From NCBI GenBank assembly GCA_946886065.1, contig CAMPHU010000019.1, positions 1 to 36,534 of the forward strand: a stretch of DNA of 36,534 nt. The letters run 5' to 3'. A program made the position numbers and the translations under genes. The notes below the pieces were generated by a model. That model was given only the letters and a program-made list of their open reading frames with translations. It was not told where the DNA came from and made no database searches. The DNA comes from an uncultured Massilia sp. (GTDB lineage Bacteria > Pseudomonadota > Gammaproteobacteria > Burkholderiales > Burkholderiaceae). Positions 31,160 to 36,534 of this stretch are shown here, piece after piece; the stretch's first letter is position 1, and each line of letters starts with the position of its first letter.

Positions 31160-31830
31160 GCGAGTGGTTCCGGTTCGGTGATGGGGAAGGCACGCTGGGA
31201 CAGCGCGTCGGCCCTGCCGTTCTTGTGGCGGGGCACCCAGCGCAGGGTGGCGCCGGGCAGGCGCGCCAGCAGGGCGCAGGCCTGGTCGCGGTAAGGCGCC
31301 AGGGCCGGCGCGGCGGCGCAGGCCGGACCGTTGACGTCGTCGACCACGACCTGGCTGTCGCCATGGATGGCCAGGTCGGTGGCGCCCTGCAGGACGGCCG
31401 CCTGCAGCACGGCGATCAGGGCGCGGTACTCCGCTTCGCTGCTGTTGCCGTAGCCGGCTTCCTGCGACAGTTCGACGCGCTGGCCCTTCGGGCCTTCCAG
31501 GACGGCGCCGATGCCGCAGCGCCCCGGGTTGGGACGGGCCGACCCGTCGAACCAGGCCTGCCATGCGGCCCGGTCCTGGCTGCCACAGTGGGCGCGGCGC
31601 GCACGGGCGGCCTCGGCGCCGGCCTGGCGCACGGCGGCGCGCTGCGCGGTACGGGTAAGCAGCGCCTGGCGTTCGGACACCAGGTGATCGATGCCGGCGG
31701 CCCCGGCGCGCAGGCTCAGGGTCGCGCGCAGGGCCGCCTCGAAGGGCATGCCGGTGCGCTCCGCCAGCTGGCGGCTGGCGGCCAGTTCGGCCTTGTAGGC
31801 GGCGGCTTGCAGGGTGGCGAGGTCGATCAT
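31156..31830 (-). CDS. RNase HI-family protein with an extra N-terminal region
   Basis: A 224-residue protein whose C-terminal part (about 91-218) is an RNase H domain with the full acidic set Asp95 (FDGSARPNPG), Glu132 (SSEAEY), Asp158 (IHGDSQVVV) and Asp208 (GRADAL). It should cut the RNA strand of RNA-DNA hybrids. The first 85 residues are helical and Ala/Arg-rich, without a match I recognise; they are not the hybrid-binding domain of eukaryotic RNase H1. The RNase H part is of the archaeal/YpdQ-like type rather than E. coli RnhA. No clear ribosome-binding site is seen at the chosen ATG (31830). Confidence 0.85.
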   Translation of the reverse strand: MIDLATLQAAAYKAELAASRQLAERTGMPFEAALRATLSLRAGAAGIDHLVSERQALLTRTAQRAAVRQAGAEAARARRAHCGSQDRAAWQAWFDGSARPNPGRCGIGAVLEGPKGQRVELSQEAGYGNSSEAEYRALIAVLQAAVLQGATDLAIHGDSQVVVDDVNGPACAAAPALAPYRDQACALLARLPGATLRWVPRHKNGRADALSQRAFPITEPEPLA

Positions 31831-31858
31831 GGGCGAAGCATAACCGCTTTCCCTGCTA

Positions 31859-31891
31859 TTGACACATGTTAAGGGTTTTGCAAGACTGCAA
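31859..31891 (+). promoter_or_regulatory. Candidate promoter of the S9 peptidase gene with overlapping palindrome
   Basis: TTGACA (31859-31864) is a consensus -35; 17 bases later the -10 is poor (AAGACT, 31882-31887). A 5-bp inverted repeat, TTGCA-AGAC-TGCAA (31878-31891), covers the -10, suggesting that a regulator may bind there. The start codon follows at 31926 with AGGAG. Confidence 0.45.
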
Positions 31892-31925
31892 TGGTCACTT
31901 CGACAACCATCCACCAGGAGCCTAC

Positions 31926-33857
31926 ATGTCCCTATCGCGTCATGCCGTCCGCTGTGCCCTGCTTGCCATGTACCTCACTGCCGCATCCGTCGCCGGGCTC
32001 GCGCCCGCCCATGCGGCGGCCAAGGCGCCCACCGCGAAGGCGGCGGCGAAGATGCCGAAGCGCTACACGATCGAGCAGTTCATGGCCACGACCTCGGTGA
32101 CTGGCGCCTCCTTCAGCAAGGACGAGAAGCAGATCCTGTTCAGCAGTAATGCGTCGGGCATCTTCAACGTGTACACGATGCCGGTCGGCGGCGGCGCGCC
32201 GCGCGCGCTCACCACATCCACCACCGACAGCACCTATGCGGTCGGCTACTTCTACAACGACGACCGCATCCTGTTCACCCGCGACCAGGGCGGCAACGAG
32301 CGCAACCACGTGTTCGTGCGCGAACTCGACGGGACCGAACGCGACCTGACGCCGGGCGACAAGCACCGCGCGGCCTTCGCCGGCTGGGTGCCGGACGGCA
32401 GCGGCTTCTATGTCACCACCAACGAGCGCGATCCCAAGTTCTTCGACCTCTACCTCTACGACGCGAAGACCTATGCGCGCAAGATGGCGTACCGCAACGA
32501 GAGCGGGATGAGCATCTCGGCGGTGAGCCGCGACGGCAACTGGGTGGCGCTCGACAAGTCGAACACCACCTCGGACAGCGATGTCTACGTGGTGAACCTG
32601 CAGTCCGGCGCGACCAGGCACGTCACGCCGCACAAGGAACCGGCGGCCCATTCGGCCGCCACCTTCGACCCGGACTCGCAGCGACTGCTGTTCACCAGCA
32701 ATGCCGACGGCGAGTTCGCGCGCATCATGGCCTACGACCTGCGCAGCGGCGCCGTGTCCGACGTGGAGAAGGCCGACTGGGACCTGCTGGACACGCGCTA
32801 TTCGCGCAACGGCCGGCACCGCGTCAGCGTGGTCAACCGCGACGGCAGCATCGACGTGCGCATCTACGAGGGCGCAGGCAAGCCCGTGGCCCTGCCCAAG
32901 CTGCCCGGCGGCGAGATCCGCCAGGTGACGTTCTCCGAAAGCGGCAAGCGGATGGCCTTCTACCTGAACGGCGACCGTTCCCCCAACAACCTGTATGTGC
33001 ACGATTTCGGGACCGGCAAGACCACCCAGCTCACGCGCAGCCTGAGCAAGGATATCGATCCGAACGACCTGGTGGACGCGGAAGTGGTGCGCTTCCGCTC
33101 CTTCGACGGCACCGTGATCCCGTCGATCTACTACAAGCCGAAGGGCGCCGCGCCCAATGCCAAGGTGCCCGCCGTGGTGCTGGTGCACGGCGGGCCGGGC
33201 GGGCAGACCATGCGCGGCTACAGCGCCCAGGTCCAGTACCTGGTGAACCACGGCTACGCGGTGCTGGGCATCAATAACCGCGGCAGCTCCGGCTACGGCA
33301 AGACCTTCTTCCGCGCCGACGACCGCAAGCACGGCCTGGAGCCGCTGTGGGATTGCATCGAAGCCAAGACCTGGCTGGCCAGCCAGGGCTATATCGATCC
33401 CGAGCGCATCGCCATCATGGGCGGCAGCTACGGCGGCTACATGACCCTGGCCGCGATGGCCTTTCGCCCGGAGGCCTTCAAGGTCGGCATCGACATCTTC
33501 GGCGTCTCCAACTGGATCCGCACGCTGGAGAGCATTCCGCCGTACTGGGAGGCGCAGCGCAAGGCGCTGTACGACGAGATCGGCGACCCGGTGAAGGACA
33601 AGGACTTCCTGACCGCGACCTCGCCGCTGTTCCACGCCGATAAGATCCGCAAGCCGCTGCTGGTGATCCAGGGCGCCAACGACCCGCGCGTGATCAAGCC
33701 GGAGAGCGACGAGATCGTCGAGGCGGTGCGCAAGAGCCAGGTGCCGGTCGAGTACATCGTGTTCCCGGACGAGGGCCATGGCTTCTCGAAGAAGAAGAAC
33801 CAGGCCGAGGCCAGCGCGAAGATCCTGGCCTTCCTGGACAAGTACCTGAAGCCTTGA
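31926..33857 (+). CDS. Exported S9 family prolyl-oligopeptidase-like peptidase
   Basis: A 643-residue serine peptidase of the S9C/acylaminoacyl-peptidase group. It has a signal peptide (about 1-30, ending PAHAA), a WD40-like beta-propeller (about 55-375) that gates access, and an alpha/beta hydrolase domain (about 390-643). The catalytic triad is Ser501 (GGSYGGY), Asp586 (GANDPRV) and His618 (EGHGF); the oxyanion motif HGGPGG is present. Probably degrades short peptides in the periplasm. The ATG at 31926 is set by AGGAG and the signal peptide. Single gene ending in a strong terminator. Confidence 0.93.
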   Translation: MSLSRHAVRCALLAMYLTAASVAGLAPAHAAAKAPTAKAAAKMPKRYTIEQFMATTSVTGASFSKDEKQILFSSNASGIFNVYTMPVGGGAPRALTTSTTDSTYAVGYFYNDDRILFTRDQGGNERNHVFVRELDGTERDLTPGDKHRAAFAGWVPDGSGFYVTTNERDPKFFDLYLYDAKTYARKMAYRNESGMSISAVSRDGNWVALDKSNTTSDSDVYVVNLQSGATRHVTPHKEPAAHSAATFDPDSQRLLFTSNADGEFARIMAYDLRSGAVSDVEKADWDLLDTRYSRNGRHRVSVVNRDGSIDVRIYEGAGKPVALPKLPGGEIRQVTFSESGKRMAFYLNGDRSPNNLYVHDFGTGKTTQLTRSLSKDIDPNDLVDAEVVRFRSFDGTVIPSIYYKPKGAAPNAKVPAVVLVHGGPGGQTMRGYSAQVQYLVNHGYAVLGINNRGSSGYGKTFFRADDRKHGLEPLWDCIEAKTWLASQGYIDPERIAIMGGSYGGYMTLAAMAFRPEAFKVGIDIFGVSNWIRTLESIPPYWEAQRKALYDEIGDPVKDKDFLTATSPLFHADKIRKPLLVIQGANDPRVIKPESDEIVEAVRKSQVPVEYIVFPDEGHGFSKKKNQAEASAKILAFLDKYLKP

Positions 33858-33880
33858 GCAGAGGCGCGCTCTAACAACGG

Positions 33881-33917
33881 CAATGCCGCCCGGTCCCCCG
33901 GGCGGCATTGTCTTTTT
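33881..33917 (+). terminator. Rho-independent terminator of the S9 peptidase gene
   Basis: A perfect 12-bp stem, CAATGCCGCCCG (33881-33892) with CGGGCGGCATTG (33899-33910), a 6-base loop, then TCTTTTT. It starts 24 bases after the stop codon. Confidence 0.95.
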
Positions 33918-33956
33918 GGCAGGGCCGGCTATCCGCTTGCCGGCACTGTGGATGGG

Positions 33957-34565
33957 TTAATAACGGTAGGGATTGTCCGGACGCTGGTCGCGGCGGTTGC
34001 GGACGCCGTCGCCATCGCGGTCGCGGTCGCGTTCGTTGCGCACGCCGTCGTTGTCCAGGTCGCGGTCGTAGCGGTTCGGCACGCCGTCGCGGTCGGTGTC
34101 ACGGTAGCGCTGGCGCTCGTAGCGGTCGGGGATGCCGTCGCGGTCGCGGTCATAGCGCGGACCGTCGTAGCCGTAGTGGCCCCGGCCGGCGTACACCGGC
34201 TCGTAGCCGCGGCGCTCCAGGCGGTCGGGCACGCCGTCGCGGTCACGGTCCGGGCCGTACGGGGTCCAGCGCGCCGGCTCCAGGTACCAGCCGCCGCGGC
34301 CCTGGCGCCAGCTCGGCGCCGCGTAGGCATAGCCCGGACGGGCGGCGATGTAGTGGCCCGGCACCCAGTCGTGGCGATGGCCGCGCCATTCCCAGTAACC
34401 CGGCGCCCAGACGTAGCCGTGGCGCGGACCGGGGATGCGTTCGTAGACCGGCGCCGGCGGCGCCGAACCGATCACCACTTCGAAGTGGGCCTGCGCCAGC
34501 GCGGGCAGCGGGGCAGTGGCGGCGCCGAGTGCGATCAGGGCGGCAAGGGCGAGGGTGGATTTCAT
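33957..34565 (-). CDS. Exported YXWGXW-type protein with calcium-binding-like Asp repeats
   Basis: A 202-residue exported protein. After a signal peptide (1-25, ending ALAQA) comes a YXWGXW-like aromatic segment (about 40-100) with YVWAPGYWEW, WVPGHYI and WYLEPARW. The C-terminal half (about 105-195) holds five thrombospondin-type-3-like D-x-D-x-D-G-x-x-(D/N) repeats: DRDRDGVPDR, DRDRDGIPDR, DTDRDGVPNR, DLDNDGVRNE, DRDGDGVRNR. Such repeats bind calcium in OmpA-TSP3 proteins; here no OmpA domain follows. It may be a surface or periplasmic scaffold protein. TGGAGA precedes the ATG. Confidence 0.78.
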   Translation of the reverse strand: MKSTLALAALIALGAATAPLPALAQAHFEVVIGSAPPAPVYERIPGPRHGYVWAPGYWEWRGHRHDWVPGHYIAARPGYAYAAPSWRQGRGGWYLEPARWTPYGPDRDRDGVPDRLERRGYEPVYAGRGHYGYDGPRYDRDRDGIPDRYERQRYRDTDRDGVPNRYDRDLDNDGVRNERDRDRDGDGVRNRRDQRPDNPYRY

Positions 34566-34700
34566 GTTCGGTCTCCAGATCCAAAAGCGGATGATTAAAT
34601 ATAGCGCTCCGGAATCGGGAAGTGGGCCTTTGAAGCAGATGCTTACAACTGAAACAGTTCAGCAGGGCGGGCGCGCAACACCCGCCGGTGCTTCCTTGGC

Positions 34701-34919
34701 TCAGCGGCCGGCGAGCAGCGGCTGCGCCTTCTCTGCCGCCGTCAGGCGCCTGGCGGTGACCGTCACCACGGCGACCTTGCCGGAAGTGGCGACCGCGGCC
34801 GGATCGGCGCCGTACGGGCGGGCCTGGGCTTCGGGAATGGCGGCGCCCAGGTAGCTGGCCGGGACGGCCATGGCGGCGGTGAAGAGGAAGACGGCTTCCA
34901 TGTGCTTGAGGATGTTCAT
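34701..34919 (-). CDS. Small exported hypothetical protein
   Basis: A 72-residue protein with an N-terminal hydrophobic segment (about 9-27, VFLFTAAMAVPASYLGAAI) followed by PEAQARPYG, consistent with a signal peptide cut near residue 33. The mature part is only about 40 residues (SGKVAVVTVTARRLTAAEKA). No family is recognised. AAGGAG lies 8 bases before the ATG. It lies upstream of the Asp-repeat protein gene on the same strand, 135 bases apart; a GC hairpin without a T-run (34666-34686) lies between. Confidence 0.65.
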   Translation of the reverse strand: MNILKHMEAVFLFTAAMAVPASYLGAAIPEAQARPYGADPAAVATSGKVAVVTVTARRLTAAEKAQPLLAGR

Positions 34920-35103
34920 GGCCTTGCTCCTTGCTGCGTGCGGGTTGTCGATGTGTGCACTGTAGGCCGGGCGCCGCGCCATCTCCAGCCGCATGCGACG
35001 AGACGCGGAAATCGGGGGATGACCGGCACAAAAGCCTGCGCGAACCCGCGCGCGATTCGCCATGGACCCGGCCGTTTTCCACCGCCCCCCGCTAGCGCCG
35101 GGC

Positions 35104-36534
35104 ATGACCGGCCTCTTCATCACCATGTTCGACCAGTTCGCCGCCAGCCGCACCGCCCGGCGGCGGGCCCGCAACCTGCGCGCCGGGGCGCGGCCGGCGC
35201 GCCGGACGGCCTTCCGGCCGACGCTGCCGCGCGTGAACGGGTGGCTGCTGGCCGTGGCGGGCATGGTCCTGGCCGGCGCGCTGGCGCTCGGGATACATGC
35301 GCGCCGCCTGGCGGTGGGGGCCGACGGTGCGCCGGTGTCGCCGGCCCTGGCGGCCCTGCAGCCTGTCCTGGGCGGCGTGCGCCTCGAGGTGCCGGCGGCG
35401 GGCGGCGTCACCCTGGTCCGGCATGGCGGCGCCGCGCTGCTGATGGCGTCCGGCACCCGTGCGGAACCCGCGCAGCGCATCGACCTGTGCACCCAGGTGC
35501 TCGATCCGGCACGCCCGCAGCTGCTGCCCCTGCGCATCGGCTATCCGCTGGAGCAGGCCGGCGGCGCGCCTGCGCGCAACCTCCTGCTGGGTGCGAACCT
35601 GCCGCGCGTCACGGTGGCGGGGCAGGCGCCATCGGGCCTGACGATTTCCTGGCTGGCCGGAGGGGGCGCGGCCTGGATCGGCGACGCCACACAAGGGGCG
35701 ATCCAGCGCGGCAACCGCGCCGGGGCGCCGCTCGGCCGCGGCGGCTGGCTGGTATGGCAGGGCGAAGCCTTGCGCTTCCTGCATCGCGCCAGCCGCAGCT
35801 GCCCGCAGGCCGGCGAGCTGCTGGTGCAGCGTTACCGTCCTGATGCCGGAGCGGCGGGTGCGGCCCTGGTGCAGGCCTTTCCCGCTGCCGGCGAGCCGCT
35901 GTCGCTGCGCCTGCCGCCGGGCAGCTACCAGGTGCCGGCGGCGCCGGCGCCGGGCATGGAAGACCAGGCCCTGTTTGACCAGTTGCGCGCACGCGGCCTG
36001 CTGCGCATGCGCCAGGACGGCTTGATCGAACTGGCCCCGCGCGACCTTGCGGCGTGGCAAGCAGCCGACGCCGGTGCACGCGCGCCGCTGCCGGGGTGGG
36101 ACAGGCTGACCCTGGACCAGGGCGACCGCAGCTTGCTGTCGCGCCTGTACCGGCGCGCCGACGGCGCCTACGTCCGCGAGCAGGTGCGGATTTTTAATAG
36201 CGAGCGGCGCCTGGTGGCCTGGCGGGTGCGTTCCGGCAGCCAGGTACGGTGGCAGGCGACGCTCGCGGACGCGCCGGCCCCGGGCGCCGAAGGCTTGCCG
36301 GTTGCCGCGATGCGCCTGTTCGCGCGCCTGCCGGAGGGATGGGCGCCGTGGACGCGGGTGGCCGGCTGGGACGGCGGACGCGGCGGAAACCGCCTGACGC
36401 TGAGCGCCCCGGCCCTGCGCGGTCCGGCCGAGCTGCTGCTGGCCGGACGCCTGTTGCGGGCCGAAGGGGCGCGCGTCACGATCGTCGGCGCCTGCGACGG
36501 ACGCGCCTGCCTCGACCGCGAGATGGTCCAGCAC
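35104..36534 (+). CDS. Membrane-anchored hypothetical protein, 3' end beyond the window
   Basis: An uninterrupted frame from 35104 to the last base of the window (477 codons) with no stop. It has an Arg-rich cytoplasmic N-terminus (about 15-42), one membrane segment (about 46-64, GWLLAVAGMVLAGALALGI) and a large extracytoplasmic part. I recognise no domain. Other frames over the same interval are also long in this GC-rich DNA, but this one has the best protein character: a positive-inside membrane anchor and normal hydrophobic/charged balance. The start is uncertain: an in-frame ATG at 35062 is also possible, and neither has a good ribosome-binding site. Confidence 0.65.
   Translation, partial: MTGLFITMFDQFAASRTARRRARNLRAGARPARRTAFRPTLPRVNGWLLAVAGMVLAGALALGIHARRLAVGADGAPVSPALAALQPVLGGVRLEVPAAGGVTLVRHGGAALLMASGTRAEPAQRIDLCTQVLDPARPQLLPLRIGYPLEQAGGAPARNLLLGANLPRVTVAGQAPSGLTISWLAGGGAAWIGDATQGAIQRGNRAGAPLGRGGWLVWQGEALRFLHRASRSCPQAGELLVQRYRPDAGAAGAALVQAFPAAGEPLSLRLPPGSYQVPAAPAPGMEDQALFDQLRARGLLRMRQDGLIELAPRDLAAWQAADAGARAPLPGWDRLTLDQGDRSLLSRLYRRADGAYVREQVRIFNSERRLVAWRVRSGSQVRWQATLADAPAPGAEGLPVAAMRLFARLPEGWAPWTRVAGWDGGRGGNRLTLSAPALRGPAELLLAGRLLRAEGARVTIVGACDGRACLDREMVQH

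Noticed and set aside
33948..34598. Plus-strand frame opposite the Asp-repeat protein, made of Val/Ala repeats.
   Set aside because: It is the complement of the D-x-D repeats (GTC/GCG strings), so its apparent membrane-like repeats are an artefact.
35092..36534. A 480-codon minus-strand frame at the right edge.
   Set aside because: Gln/Arg/Ala/Gly-rich shadow composition without signal or domain; the plus-strand frame has a credible membrane anchor. Confidence is moderate only.

Overview
The window looks like a chromosomal segment of a GC-rich (by eye about 65-70% GC) Gram-negative betaproteobacterium. The gene repertoire and protein sequences resemble Oxalobacteraceae of the Massilia/Telluria/Janthinobacterium type. 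That placement rests on recognition, not a search. I see no rRNA, tRNA, CRISPR array, insertion sequence, integrase, phage gene or replication origin. Nearly all of it is tightly packed coding sequence; the longest gene-free stretch is about 306 bases (25864-26169).

Layout. 1-3.9 kb: a small-subunit catalase, then a leftward stress unit (SDR oxidoreductase, Ku end-binding protein, small membrane protein). 4.0-9.2 kb: a diguanylate cyclase, a SulP/STAS anion transporter and a DUF1302 outer-membrane protein on the plus strand. 9.2-13.8 kb: a PlsC-like acyltransferase, an ArsC-like reductase, a beta-helix lipoprotein, a hot-dog thioesterase, an EEP phosphatase/nuclease and a small unknown gene. 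13.8-17.2 kb: an exported M1 aminopeptidase followed by a translationally coupled proline-rich, TonB-like anchored protein. 17.4-25.9 kb: a detoxification-flavoured block with an ene-reductase and its ArsR regulator, a sugE/gdx gene with an amber codon at position 5, an AstE/AspA-type deacylase, an acyltransferase-3, two unknown genes, pirin, azoreductase with a divergent LysR regulator, and phosphatidylserine decarboxylase. 26.1-34 kb: a TonB-dependent receptor, a leftward four-gene unit (RNase HI-like, HD hydrolase, MFS exporter, EamA exporter) and an S9 peptidase with a clear terminator. 34-36.5 kb: two exported small proteins and the start of a membrane-anchored protein that runs off the window.

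How it works together. Much of the window deals with oxidative, electrophile or xenobiotic stress: catalase, Ku, SDR, ArsC, ene-reductase, azoreductase, pirin, SugE and MFS/EamA pumps. Two regulatory regions are unusually legible. The first is a pair of ATATCG-N8-CGAT sites, 22 bp apart, between arsR-nemA and sugE. The second is a perfect 9-bp inverted repeat between azoR and its LysR regulator. The most striking non-coding structure is a 65-nt near-perfect hairpin at 11891-11955, one arm of which is the 3' end of the thioesterase gene. I did not find a convincing new multi-gene system. The best leads are that hairpin, the interrupted sugE beside a Cys-Cys ArsR operon, and a closely spaced pair of unrecognised genes at 21546-22310.
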